Of a DNA stretch of 64,000 bases, positions 1 through 8,361 are shown piece by piece. The position numbers and the translations under genes were made by a program. Location: the NCBI RefSeq assembly GCF_030852425.1, contig NZ_NSDM01000012.1, positions 124,001 to 188,000 of the forward strand, read 5' to 3'. How positions within the stretch are numbered: position 1 is the first letter of the stretch; every line of letters begins with the position of its first letter. A model generated the notes under the pieces. It was not told the origin of the DNA, made no database searches, and worked only from the letters and a program-made list of their open reading frames with translations. This DNA comes from Saccharothrix longispora (GTDB lineage: Bacteria > Actinomycetota > Actinomycetes > Mycobacteriales > Pseudonocardiaceae).

Positions 1-152
1 CCCGCATCCGCGCACTCGGCGAACGCGCCGTCTCGCTGCTCAAGGGCTGGAAGGTACTGGCCAAGCTGCGCTGCTGCCCACGTCGGGCCACCGCGATAGT
101 CGCGGCCATCCTGGTCCTGCACCACATCGAGACCCGTCGCCACCCAGGATGA
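1..152 (+). CDS. DDE transposase, C-terminal fragment at window edge
   Basis: The frame is open from base 3 to the TGA at 150-152 and gives 49 residues with no start in the window. The peptide has the look of the C-terminal tail of IS5-type actinobacterial transposases: an RALGERAV start, an LLKGWKVLAKLRC stretch and a hydrophobic helix before the stop. It lacks DDE residues, which would lie upstream. Whether the element is intact outside the window cannot be told. It lies 87 bases from the end of the convergent STAND gene. Confidence 0.7.
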   Translation, partial: RIRALGERAVSLLKGWKVLAKLRCCPRRATAIVAAILVLHHIETRRHPG

Positions 153-239
153 AAAGCGTTCACTGCAGCGCGCGGATTGTCTGGCTGACCGGACCCGGTA
201 GGTGTGCTGAACCGCGCATCCCAATCTGCGGGGCGGTGG

Positions 240-2636
240 TCAGGTCGTGGGCGTGTCGTCGGTGGGAGGCCGGTGCAGGGCTTCGACCTTGGCGTGCAGG
301 TGGCGCGCCGCCGGGTCGTCGTAGGTCGCGAGCAGGGCTGCTGCCTCGTCCAGGTGGGTTGCTGCGGCCTGTGAGTCACCAGTGGTGAGCAGGGCCGTCG
401 CCAGGTTGTGCAGTGCGACGGCCAGTGCCCATCTCTCGTTGAATCGCCGGAACGTGTCCACCGCGTACCGGTGGAACTCGGTGGCGTCCTCGTGCCGGCC
501 CAGGGCCTGGTACGCCTCGCCGGTCGCGTCGAGGGCGGCGGCCTCCCGGACGCGGTCGTCCAGACGCCGTTGAAGCGATGCGGCACGTTGGTAGGGCGCC
601 AGGGCCTGGGCGGGAGTGTCGAGCGCGACCAGCACCCGGCCCTCCTCCAGTGACCAGAACGCCTCCCAGGCCGGGTTGCGGTGGTCGCGGGCGATGGTCA
701 GTGCGTCCTGGATGAACTCGCGGGCTCGTGCGGCGTCGCCGAGGAGTCGGTGGGCGTGGCTCAGGCCGCGCAGCGCGTCGCCCTCGCCACCGGCGATGGA
801 CAGGCGGCGGTACCCGTCCAGTGCCGCGGTCAACAGTGGGACGGCTTCGGAGGGGCGGTCCAGGTCGATGAGGGCGTTGGCCGTGTTGGTGGAGACGGCG
901 AGTCTGTAGTCGTCGTTCAGTTCGGCCGCGATCTCACCGGCGCGTTGGAAGAAGTCGAGTGCCGCTCGCGGTTGGTGGTCGCGCAGGAGTGCCAGGCCGA
1001 GCGCGTTGGTCGAGACCGCCTCGCCCCGGCGGTCGCCGATCTCGCGTCTGATCGTCAGTGCCCGCTTCTGGAGCTCGACGCCCTGCCTGCGGTCACCGTG
1101 TTGGACGTGGGCTTTGCCCAGGCTTTCCAAGGCGGTGGCCTCGCGTCCGGGGTCGCCGAGTCGGCGGGCCGCTGACAGCGCTGCCGTCGCGGTGGCGGTC
1201 CAGTCGTCGAAGTGGTTGTAGCGCGCGTGGACCTTGCGCAGGACGTCCGCCAGGAGCCACACCAGGTCGTCGGCCTCCCGTCGTTGCAGGGAGCGGACGA
1301 GGAAGGTCAGGTTCCGGCGTTCGCGCTCGTACCAGAGGACGGCCTGCTCGTGATCGGGGAACACCGGAGCCGGCAGCGGCCCGGGCAGGGCGGGCAGTTC
1401 GCGCTCGGCGGTCTCGGGGGCGAGTACACGGACCGCGTTGGCGGCGGTGTGGAGGTACCACAGCGCCAGGCGGTCGAGCGCTTCGGTGGTCGATCCGGGT
1501 GGTTCCTCGGCTCTTGCCTGGTCGTGTGCGTAGAGCCGGAGCAGGTCGTGGAACTCGTACCGGTCGGGTGCGGTGGGTTCGAGCAGGTGTGCTCCGGCGA
1601 GGTCGTCGAGCAGGCGGCGGGCGGTCGCCGCGGTGTCGCCGAGCAGCGCCGCGACCGCGTGCGGGCCGAAGTCCTCGCCGGGGTAGAGGCCGAGCAGTCG
1701 GAACAGGCGGCTCGCCGGCTGCGACAGCGCCCGGTACGACCACGCGAACACCGTCCGCACGGCGTCGGAGTCGTCGTCCGATGCGAGGGCGTCCCACAGG
1801 CTCGACTCGTCGCGCAGTTCGTCGACCAGGTCGCGCAGGGGTGTCCGGGGTCTGCCGGCGGCCCGCTCCGCCGCGATCCGCAGGGCCAGCGGCAAGCGGG
1901 CGCACAGCCTGGCGAGCTCTGCCAGGTCTCCTTCGTCGTCGTGGGGGCGGTGCTCGGCGAGCAGTTCGCGCAGCAGCGCGGTGGCTTCGTCGAGGGGAAG
2001 GACGTCCAGGCGCACCCGGTGCGCGCCGTCCCTGGAGACCAGGCCGGCGAGCGTGCTGCGGCTGGTGACCAGCACCAGGCAGCCGGCCGTGCCGGGCAGC
2101 AGCGGGCGAATCTGTCCCGGGGTTGCGGCGTTGTCCAGCAGAATCAGGAAGCGCTTGCCCGCCAGGAAGGACCGGAACAACGCCGATCGCGCGTCCAGGT
2201 CCGCGGGCACCCGGTTGCCGGGCACAGCCAAGGCGCGCAGGAAACGGTCCAGCGCCTCCGCCGGGCCGACCGGCGGCCCGGCGTCGTAGCCGCGCAGGTT
2301 GACGTACAACTGGCCGTCCGGGAAGTCGTCCGCCACCTGATGCGACCAGCGCACCGCCAGGGACGTCTTGCCCACACCAGCGGTGCCCGCCACGACGCAC
2401 ACCACGACGCGCCTCGCGGCCTCGGCGGACAGCTGCGTGAGCAGGTCGAGGGCTTCGGAGCGGTTGACGAAGCCCCGGACGTCGGCGGGCAGTTGGCGCG
2501 GCACCGGCGTGGGAGTCCGCCCGGCGCGGTGGAAGTGGACGCCCCCGCTGACGTCGCGGGCCAGCACCACGTCGTCCGCGGAGCCGCTCAGCTCGTTGCG
2601 GGACTCGTCGCCGGCGCGTGCGGCGTGCTCGTTCAC
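240..2636 (-). CDS. STAND ATPase: NB-ARC domain with TPR tail
   Basis: This 798-residue protein is a signal-transduction ATPase. Residues 1-55 are low complexity and include a GGVHFH motif (31-36) often seen in actinobacterial STAND proteins. The P-loop GTAGVGKT is at about 84-91, Walker B FLILLD at 163-168, a TSRS sensor at 191-194 and a GLPLA-like LPLAL at 248-252. After a winged-helix-like part, roughly residues 450-790 are tetratricopeptide-type helical repeats. There is no OmpR/SARP DNA-binding domain at the N terminus and no LuxR domain at the C terminus, so it is not a classic AfsR. It is last in a leftward operon, 7 bases after the DUF6879 gene. The family includes regulators and immune receptors; which applies here is not shown. 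Confidence 0.85.
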   Translation of the reverse strand: MNEHAARAGDESRNELSGSADDVVLARDVSGGVHFHRAGRTPTPVPRQLPADVRGFVNRSEALDLLTQLSAEAARRVVVCVVAGTAGVGKTSLAVRWSHQVADDFPDGQLYVNLRGYDAGPPVGPAEALDRFLRALAVPGNRVPADLDARSALFRSFLAGKRFLILLDNAATPGQIRPLLPGTAGCLVLVTSRSTLAGLVSRDGAHRVRLDVLPLDEATALLRELLAEHRPHDDEGDLAELARLCARLPLALRIAAERAAGRPRTPLRDLVDELRDESSLWDALASDDDSDAVRTVFAWSYRALSQPASRLFRLLGLYPGEDFGPHAVAALLGDTAATARRLLDDLAGAHLLEPTAPDRYEFHDLLRLYAHDQARAEEPPGSTTEALDRLALWYLHTAANAVRVLAPETAERELPALPGPLPAPVFPDHEQAVLWYERERRNLTFLVRSLQRREADDLVWLLADVLRKVHARYNHFDDWTATATAALSAARRLGDPGREATALESLGKAHVQHGDRRQGVELQKRALTIRREIGDRRGEAVSTNALGLALLRDHQPRAALDFFQRAGEIAAELNDDYRLAVSTNTANALIDLDRPSEAVPLLTAALDGYRRLSIAGGEGDALRGLSHAHRLLGDAARAREFIQDALTIARDHRNPAWEAFWSLEEGRVLVALDTPAQALAPYQRAASLQRRLDDRVREAAALDATGEAYQALGRHEDATEFHRYAVDTFRRFNERWALAVALHNLATALLTTGDSQAAATHLDEAAALLATYDDPAARHLHAKVEALHRPPTDDTPTT

Positions 2637-2643
2637 GACGCGG

Positions 2644-3255
2644 TCAGCCGGTCGACGGCAGCCGCCGGGCCACCTCTCGGTGGAAGAACGCGCTGAGTTC
2701 CTCGCCCCGGTCGTACAGATCGGCGACGAGCGCCTTCCAGCGCCCGACCTCGTCGGGGACGACGCACTTCACCGCTCCGGCCAGTGCGCCCTGCTCGTCG
2801 TAGAGGACCTGGTAGGCGATCGGCCGCGCCAGCAGGAAGAGTTCGGGCAGCGTTGTCCTGCCGCTTTCGAACGGCTCGATCTGCTCGGGACCGACCACCC
2901 GGATTCTCCCGCCCACCTGGTGGCGGACGTGGAGGGAACTCAGCTCCCAGAGCAGGTAGGAGCTGATCGGCTGCTCCACCACCCGGACCCGCCGGACCTC
3001 CATGCCGTTGTCGGTGATCCTGCGCTCGTAGTCCGCGAGCTTCGCCCGGCGCTTCTCCAACAGGTCCAGGGAGGTCGTCCAGTCATTGCGGCGGGACGCC
3101 TCCCAGCTCGCGTTGTCGGACTCGACGAATTCCTGACGGCGTTCCAGCTTCCAACTCACGCCGCTGTTGTCGTGCCAGAACTCACGGTTGAAATCGGCGA
3201 GGTACTCGTCCGGGGTCAGTTTGGTCCCGGGGAACACGGTGGTCAGCTCACTCAT
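2644..3255 (-). CDS. DUF6879 family protein
   Basis: This 203-residue soluble protein has the hallmarks of DUF6879: a start with phenylalanine and acidic residues around 20-30, a central helical segment with a YERR-type motif near 76, a WELSSLHVR stretch near 104 and an ARPIAYQVLYD core near 146. No signal peptide or membrane segment is seen. The biochemical role of the family is unknown; members often sit beside XRE regulators in actinomycetes. The start overlaps the stop of the upstream small gene by 8 bases, so the two are probably translationally coupled. The STAND gene follows after 7 bases. Confidence 0.75.
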   Translation of the reverse strand: MSELTTVFPGTKLTPDEYLADFNREFWHDNSGVSWKLERRQEFVESDNASWEASRRNDWTTSLDLLEKRRAKLADYERRITDNGMEVRRVRVVEQPISSYLLWELSSLHVRHQVGGRIRVVGPEQIEPFESGRTTLPELFLLARPIAYQVLYDEQGALAGAVKCVVPDEVGRWKALVADLYDRGEELSAFFHREVARRLPSTG

Positions 3256-3517
3256 CGGGGATGTCCGCCTTCGCGGCGCGGAGCATGACGCCCGGGATCA
3301 CGACGAGCCTCTCGTCCGCGCCGATGTGCACGCCGTCGGGCAGCCGTGCGGCGTAGTCGTCGGTGAGGTCGCGACCGATGACCGCCACGTCGCCGTTGGT
3401 CAACTCCCAGACATCCGGGCAGGTGGGGTCTTCATCGGTGACGCCCAGTTGCAACGGGGATTTGCCCAGCCGTTTCTTGAACTGGGCCACTGGATCGGCT
3501 TCCCAGGCGCGACTCAT
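3248..3517 (-). CDS. small conserved-type protein of unknown function
   Basis: The 89-residue product is acidic, with the segments CPDVWELTNGDVAVIGRD (about 46-63) and DERLVVIPGVML near the C terminus. I recall similar small proteins preceding DUF6879 genes in actinomycetes, but no function. The ATG at 3517 is chosen because an AAGGGG site lies 5 bases upstream; the frame stays open to 3613 but that extension lacks a site and looks unlike protein. It is the first gene of the three-gene leftward operon. Confidence 0.6.
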   Translation of the reverse strand: MSRAWEADPVAQFKKRLGKSPLQLGVTDEDPTCPDVWELTNGDVAVIGRDLTDDYAARLPDGVHIGADERLVVIPGVMLRAAKADIPDE

Positions 3518-3827
3518 GACATCCCCTTGCAATCTGGTGTAAACCAGGAACACTATGCGCGTGTAGTTGGGGTCGGACAACCTCGGCCCCTCACGGTAGA
3601 GCGTAGTGATCACCAGTCGCGGTCAGTCCGCAGAAATGCGGTTACCTCTACGTTTGGTCAGTATTCCACTACTGTGTGACAGTTCTCCGTGTTCCCTTGA
3701 GTGGAGACTTCGGCAAAAGCTCCATGCACCGGGTGGAGTCTGTTTAGATTTTTGGTCCAGTCAGGTGACACCCGGTTGGGACAAGTGGCCGGGCGGCGGT
3801 AGTGGTGCCAATCGTCCAGGAGAAGTC
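3518..3827. other. intergenic region between DUF6879 operon and DUF262 remnant
   Basis: About 310 bases without a convincing gene. It should hold the leftward promoter of the 89-residue/DUF6879/STAND operon, and it contains AT-richer stretches (for example around 3650-3760) unlike the surrounding sequence. No clear operator or terminator was recognised. Confidence 0.4.
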
Positions 3828-4130
3828 GTGGACGCCGACATCGGAACCCCGGACGGGCTGTGCGGCAGCCACGTCCGTTGCGTGGCTTCGCCGTTCCAGC
3901 GCCCGTACGCATGGGACGACGAGAACCGGTGGCGGCCGCTGTGGGACGGCATCGCCCGCGCCGCCGAGCTGCTCGACGACAGGACCGCCACGCCATAGGT
4001 GCCGTGCGCCGCATGCCCTTGGTGTCGTCCTGCGGCAGGAGGAGAGCGGCACAGGATTCGTCGGATCGCACTCGGTGATCGGCGAGGACGTCTCACTCGC
4101 TTGATCGCCTCGATCGGCAGCGCAGGTGTT
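3828..4130 (+). pseudogene. DUF262 (GmrSD-type) N-terminal remnant, frameshifted
   Basis: A GTG at 3828 preceded by AGGAG starts a peptide with FQRPYAWDDE and WRPLWDGI, the signature of the DUF262 domain found in GmrS/D type IV restriction enzymes. The frame stops at 3998. The family continues in a second frame (about 4007-4075) with LGVVLRQEESGTGFVGSHSV, and in a third with GRGRLTRLIASIG, which corresponds to the catalytic IDGQQRLTTL segment, now mutated. Nothing after about 4130 matches. At least two frameshifts and a large 3' loss make this a dead gene. Confidence 0.75.
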
Positions 4131-4560
4131 CAGGAGTGGGTGACCGCTCGTTCGTGGATCAGGCCCACGTGCTGGCGTCCAGTTCGGCGAAGGCGAGCAG
4201 TTCGTCGACCGATTGGAAGGGAACGGGGTGTTGTCGGCGGGCGCGTTCGATCTGCTCGGCTGCGCGGTCGTCGAGTCCGCAGCACTGCGCGATGACGGAG
4301 GGTGGCGCGGTGTTGATGTCGACCAGGCCGCCGTCGTCGTACTGCCGTGGCAGGTCCGGTCGGCCGATCCGGAGGTCCCGTGCGAGTGCCGGGTCGCGTG
4401 CGACGAGCGTGCGGGCTTCCTCTCTCGTTTGGTCCGCAGGGCCAGTGCCGCGGTGACAGCGGTGACGCTTGGGGGGAGGAGTTCCGGGCTGTTCTATGAC
4501 CAGGACGATCCAGCGGGCTTTCGATTTCCGGACGAGGCGACAGCCGCGGCATGGCACGAG
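4130..4560 (-). pseudogene. ComEA-like helix-hairpin-helix protein remnant
   Basis: Read leftward, one frame gives ARDLRIGRPDLPRQYDDGG followed by LVDINTAPPSVI and a PFQSVDELL segment. This is the pattern of actinobacterial membrane proteins that end in a ComEA-type HhH domain. The frame breaks near 4165, where one missing C turns ALIHERAVTHS into a stop; the intended tail is readable in the next frame to 4130. Further shifts near 4420-4460 and the absence of the membrane part show that the gene is decayed and 5'-truncated. Confidence 0.65.
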
Positions 4561-4904
4561 CGAGGCTCGCGGTTGGTCGGGCGGTTGGCGTCGGCGCTGC
4601 GGTTGCGGACCGAGCTTCACGCTGCATGTGGGGGAACGCGTGTTCGACGGTTGAGTCCGGCCTCTTCGGCTATTCATGCCGCGGTGGGTGGAGCAGATCT
4701 GGAGCAGGCGGTGGAGTTGAACGACGTGCGACGGCTGCGAACGGCGGTGAACGGCACCGGCTGACGTGCTGGTTCTCTGTTTGTGCTGGTCAGGGCGTTT
4801 CTCGGACCGCGCTGGCAGAGTGAGGCTCTGCTTCCTGTTGGCTGCACTTCTCCGCGGTTGGCATGCATTGGCGCGTGTTGGGCGCAGTTCATTGATGTGG
4901 TGAG
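4561..4904. other. no recognisable gene
   Basis: About 340 bases between the helix-hairpin-helix remnant and the left end of the IS4-type element. Frames on both strands are short and do not resemble known proteins. It may hold further decayed upstream parts of the HhH gene, but nothing could be supported. Confidence 0.4.
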
Positions 4905-4929
4905 GGGACTTCACCCAAGGCCGGGTAGT
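4905..4929 (+). repeat. left terminal inverted repeat of IS4-type element
   Basis: The sequence starts GGGACTTCACCC and ends GGGTAGT. It pairs with 5827-5851 on the other strand at 24 of 25 positions; the single difference is C versus G at position 8. Confidence 0.75.
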
Positions 4930-5035
4930 CAGCGTTTTGCTGGTCACGCGACCGAGCTGCAGGAATCACGACGCAGGACAACGGAGTTCGTTGGTACAGG
5001 AAGTCGACCAGGACAGCTTGTCCCAAGGAGTTCCG

Positions 5036-5560
5036 TTGCCCTCTCATTGTGTCCTGCCGCCTGCGCTGACGGCCATCACCCGCACGATCACCGTGGCAGC
5101 GGGCCGGTTCGCTCCGGGCACCCGGGGGAACTGACGCGGGTGGTCCCGTTCGAACTCGTCGACGCGATCCCGGGGAAACCCGGCGCGTACAGCGTCGGGT
5201 ACGGGACCTGCCCTCGCGGGTCGGTGTCTACTTCCTGCGCACCGTCATGGTTGACACCGCGCAATCCCGGCCCGGCACCGATCCCGACCGCTGCGGGTTC
5301 ACCATCGCCCCGCACGCCGCCCGCGGCCAGGCCGTCCAGGCGACAGGAATCATCGTCGACGGCAACGAAGAATCCGGGGTCATCGCGCATCGTCTCCTGG
5401 CCGCGCTCCTTCCGCCCCGACACCCACGCGTGAGCACCCGCAAGGGCAGATCCCCGATCTCCCGCTACAGCGAACGCCGCGCCGACGGCAGACCCCACCG
5501 AAACCGCACCGTCACCGCCCTCGACATCGACGTCCTGGAACCCCCGGATCCGCAGCCCGC
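5036..5560 (+). pseudogene. IS4-type transposase, N- and C-termini only
   Basis: The N-terminal block (about 5036-5240) gives TAITRTITVAAGRFAPG, then GELTRVVPFELVDAI, then ETRRVQRRVRDLPSRVGVYF in three successive frames. This is the IS4 transposase N-terminal domain with two small indels. Directly after, the C-terminal block (about 5247-5545) reads LLPPRHPRVSTRKGRSPISR and ends DIDVLEPPDP, typical of the C-terminus. The 200-odd residues carrying the catalytic D, D and E are missing, so the protein is inactive. Confidence 0.75.
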
Positions 5561-5624
5561 GCTACCCACCGCTTCCCGGGACGACCGCCATATCACCCCC
5601 CCGCCGAACGTCGCAGACACCGGA

Positions 5625-5944
5625 TTCCGGTCCTGCCACAGGAAGATTCCACCCGTCTCCGGCGACCCCGCGACATCGCGGCCCACTTCGGCGACACCAC
5701 CCTCGACACCATGTGCAGACAGCTCTCCCGATGGGCCGACAGCGGACTCATCCACAAGATCGGCCCCGGCCTCTACGCCGCCACGACATGGTCGCCGACT
5801 TCCCTGCAGGAGCACGGAAATCCTCAACTACCCGGCCTTGGGTCAAGTCCCTCTCGAGCGGAAGGGTCGACGGGTGGAGGGAATCGGCACGAGGCTCGAT
5901 CACCTCCGGAAGCCGGGCGGGGACTTCGCGCCGGTCACGGCTGA
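5625..5944 (+). pseudogene. winged-helix-like fragment inside the IS4-type element
   Basis: An open frame without a good start reads RPRDIAAHFGDTTLDTMCRQ and then LSRWADSGLIHKIGPGLYAA, which looks like a small winged-helix DNA-binding domain. I recall similar segments near actinobacterial transposons but cannot name the family. The frame runs through the right inverted repeat to a stop at 5942-5944, overlapping the 3' end of the ABC permease gene; the meaningful part ends near 5812. Confidence 0.4.
5827..5851 (-). repeat. right terminal inverted repeat of IS4-type element
   Basis: The reverse complement begins GGGACTTGACCC and ends GGGTAGT, matching the left end at 4905-4929 in 24 of 25 positions. 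Confidence 0.75.
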
Positions 5945-8361
5945 GCCCCCGCGCCCACTGCGGCCACGTGGTCGGCTTCGGACGCCCTGCGTGCGGGACC
6001 GAGCGAGGCCAGCACGCCGGCCGACACCATCGTGACCAGGGCGACGCCCACTGCCTGCCAGGGGACCGTGGTGGCGGTCAAGGCTCGGTCCAGCATCAGG
6101 TGCTGCACCACCGCGCCGAGCCCCAGACCGGTCGACACGCCCAGCAGGCCACCGCAACCGGACAGGACGAGGCTTTCGGTGCGGATCAGGCGGCGGATGA
6201 GGGCCGGGGTGGCTCCGACGACGCGCAGCAGGCCGATCTCGCCGCGCCGCTCGACCACGGAGAGCGTCAGGGTGTTGACCACGCCGAGCAGCGCGATCAG
6301 CCCGGAGGCCGCGAGCAGTCCGTAGACGGCCAGCAGCAGTTGGTCCGTCGCCGCCGCCGTGATCTCGACCAGGCCCGCGACGTCGGTGACCAGGACTTCC
6401 TCCGCGTCGGCGAAGGCCCGGTCGGCCGAGGTGCGCAGCTGTGCGGGGGGTGTGTCCGCGGCGAGGGCCAGGTAGACGGCCTGGTACTCGTCGGACAGGC
6501 CGGAACCGGCTGTGGAGTCGGCCAGCAGGACGCCGTCCAGGACGTCGGTGGACCGGTAGACGCCGGTCACCGGGAGCCGTAGCGCGGTGTCGCCGACGCG
6601 GATGGCCAGCTCGTCGCCCACACCCAGGCCCAGTTGCCCGGCGTAGCCCTGCGGGAGGACCGCTCCTGTCGCCACGTCCGCCCGTCCGCTCACCACGGGA
6701 GGGTGGACGGCCGTGCCGATGCTGTCGGGGTCGACTCCGGTGACCGGCACGCGCACCTCGCCGACCAGCCCATCACCGAGGCGAAGGGCCGCCACCGGTC
6801 CCCGGCCGGGAAGTCCGCGGGCCCGCACCACGGTGTCGTGGTCGAGCCTGCTCCCGCCCGCGGGCAGCAGCACGACGCTCGTGGCGGGTAGTACCTCCTC
6901 GACTTCCTCTGCCGACGCGGCGGTGGCGGACTCGCCGAAGGTGGCGAAGGCGCAGACGAGGGTGAGTCCGATGGCCAGGGTGACGACAGTGGCCGCGCCG
7001 CGACGAGGATCCCGGGCGATGCCGCGGCCCACGAGCTTGGGAACGGTCCGGCGGGTCCGCTGCAGGGGGATCACGACCACCGACAGCAGAACGGGGGTGA
7101 GCAGGAGCAGCCCGAGCCAGGCCGACAACGCCGCGCCGACGCCCACGGCCGTGGCGTCGGAACCGGAGGCGACCGCCACACCGCCCACGCCGAGCGCGAC
7201 CAGCCCGACTCCGACCCACACCGCCGCTCGGCGTGGGCGTGCCACCCCGTCGGTGGACGTGCTCACCGGGGGCACCGAGGCGCCGCGTCGAGCCGCACCG
7301 AGGGCGGCGAGCACCGTGACGAGCACCCCGACCGCGTACCCGGACACGACGGCCGTTGGGGGTACCGCGAATACGAGTGCCTGACCAGGAGGTCGCACCG
7401 CGACCGCCACGGGGTACGCCGCGGCCACGCCCACGGCCGTGCCGAGCGTGGCACCGGACAGGCCCACGGCGACCGCCTCCAGCAAAACCGCCCCCAGCAC
7501 CTGCCCGCGCGTCGCGCCGACGGCACGGAGCAGGGCCAGCCGCCGGGTCCGCTGGGCGACCTGCACCGCGAACGCGTTGGCGATGACCAGCGCGGCGACC
7601 AGCGCCGCGATCGCGCCGAAGGCCAGCAGCGGCCCTCGGACCTCGTTGGACTTCCGCTGTGCCCACGACGCCACGCCGGCGGCGGCCTGGTCCCGCGTCA
7701 CCACGCGGGTATTCGGCAGCGCCGCGGTCAGGTCGACGGCCACCCGGGCGGCGTCCGCGTCGGAGGACAGGACGACCTGTGCTTCCCGGTGGCGCTCGCC
7801 GAACAGGACACGGGCAGTGCCGGGGTCGAACGCCACGTCGGGGGAGATGTCGAAGCCGAACGGTCGGAACGCGAACACGCCCACGACGGTCGCCTCGTGC
7901 ACGCGCCCGCCCCCGAGCCGCACGGTGGCGCGGGTTCCCGGGGCGAGACCTGTCAGCTCGTTCACGGCGACCTCGTCGCGCGAGCCGGGCGCCCGCCCCG
8001 TGACCAGCGCGAAGGCGGGGGAGTCGGTCCACCCGATCCCGCCGTTCTCGCCGCTGTCGGAGACGAGCTTGCCGTTCGCGCCCGGCACCGTGGCGTACCC
8101 GCGCGTGACAGCGGTCGCCGAGACCACCCCGCGGTGGGCGCGAACGCGGTCGAGGTCGGATTGGGTGAGCCCTTCGGTGGCGGGGGCGAACACCACCAGG
8201 TCGACGTCGGTGCGGTGGGCGCCACCGGTCAGGGAGCGCTCGGTGGAGTCCCCGACCACCCAGGCCAGCACGACGAGGGCCACGCTCGTCGCCACCGCGA
8301 GCAGCGTCAGCACCGTGCGCGTCCGGTGCGCCAGGAGTTCCCGCAGCGCGAGCCGCCTCAT
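5935..8361 (-). CDS. ABC transporter permease, FtsX/MacB type
   Basis: The 808-residue membrane protein has an N-terminal helix after MRRLALRELLAHR, a large extracytoplasmic MacB-PCD-like domain, and two FtsX blocks. The first block has helices at about 255-370 and the second lies near the C terminus after TLSVVERRGEIGLLRVVGAT. This is the duplicated arrangement usual for actinobacterial lipoprotein or antibiotic-export permeases. The start overlaps the stop of the ATPase gene by 4 bases, so the two form one exporter. A two-component system is transcribed divergently next to it, which suggests envelope-stress or antibiotic sensing; the substrate is unknown. Confidence 0.9.
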   Translation of the reverse strand: MRRLALRELLAHRTRTVLTLLAVATSVALVVLAWVVGDSTERSLTGGAHRTDVDLVVFAPATEGLTQSDLDRVRAHRGVVSATAVTRGYATVPGANGKLVSDSGENGGIGWTDSPAFALVTGRAPGSRDEVAVNELTGLAPGTRATVRLGGGRVHEATVVGVFAFRPFGFDISPDVAFDPGTARVLFGERHREAQVVLSSDADAARVAVDLTAALPNTRVVTRDQAAAGVASWAQRKSNEVRGPLLAFGAIAALVAALVIANAFAVQVAQRTRRLALLRAVGATRGQVLGAVLLEAVAVGLSGATLGTAVGVAAAYPVAVAVRPPGQALVFAVPPTAVVSGYAVGVLVTVLAALGAARRGASVPPVSTSTDGVARPRRAAVWVGVGLVALGVGGVAVASGSDATAVGVGAALSAWLGLLLLTPVLLSVVVIPLQRTRRTVPKLVGRGIARDPRRGAATVVTLAIGLTLVCAFATFGESATAASAEEVEEVLPATSVVLLPAGGSRLDHDTVVRARGLPGRGPVAALRLGDGLVGEVRVPVTGVDPDSIGTAVHPPVVSGRADVATGAVLPQGYAGQLGLGVGDELAIRVGDTALRLPVTGVYRSTDVLDGVLLADSTAGSGLSDEYQAVYLALAADTPPAQLRTSADRAFADAEEVLVTDVAGLVEITAAATDQLLLAVYGLLAASGLIALLGVVNTLTLSVVERRGEIGLLRVVGATPALIRRLIRTESLVLSGCGGLLGVSTGLGLGAVVQHLMLDRALTATTVPWQAVGVALVTMVSAGVLASLGPARRASEADHVAAVGAGAQP

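Larger units (their letters stand above)
4905..5851 (+). mobile_element. internally deleted IS4-type insertion element
   Basis: The element is bounded by 25-base inverted ends that differ at one position (4905-4929 and 5827-5851) and is about 947 bp long. It contains the N- and C-terminal parts of an IS4-type transposase, fused without the catalytic DDE core, plus a second open fragment near the right end. No obvious target-site duplication was found. It cannot transpose on its own but keeps ends that a related transposase might use. Confidence 0.7.

Noticed and set aside
240..2636. AfsR/SARP-type antibiotic regulator
   Set aside because: The protein has NB-ARC and TPR parts but no OmpR-like DNA-binding or bacterial transcriptional activation domain at the N-terminus.
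4136..4823. Several plus-strand open frames of 60-180 codons
   Set aside because: None has a credible start site or recognisable domain, and the minus strand here carries a readable HhH remnant.
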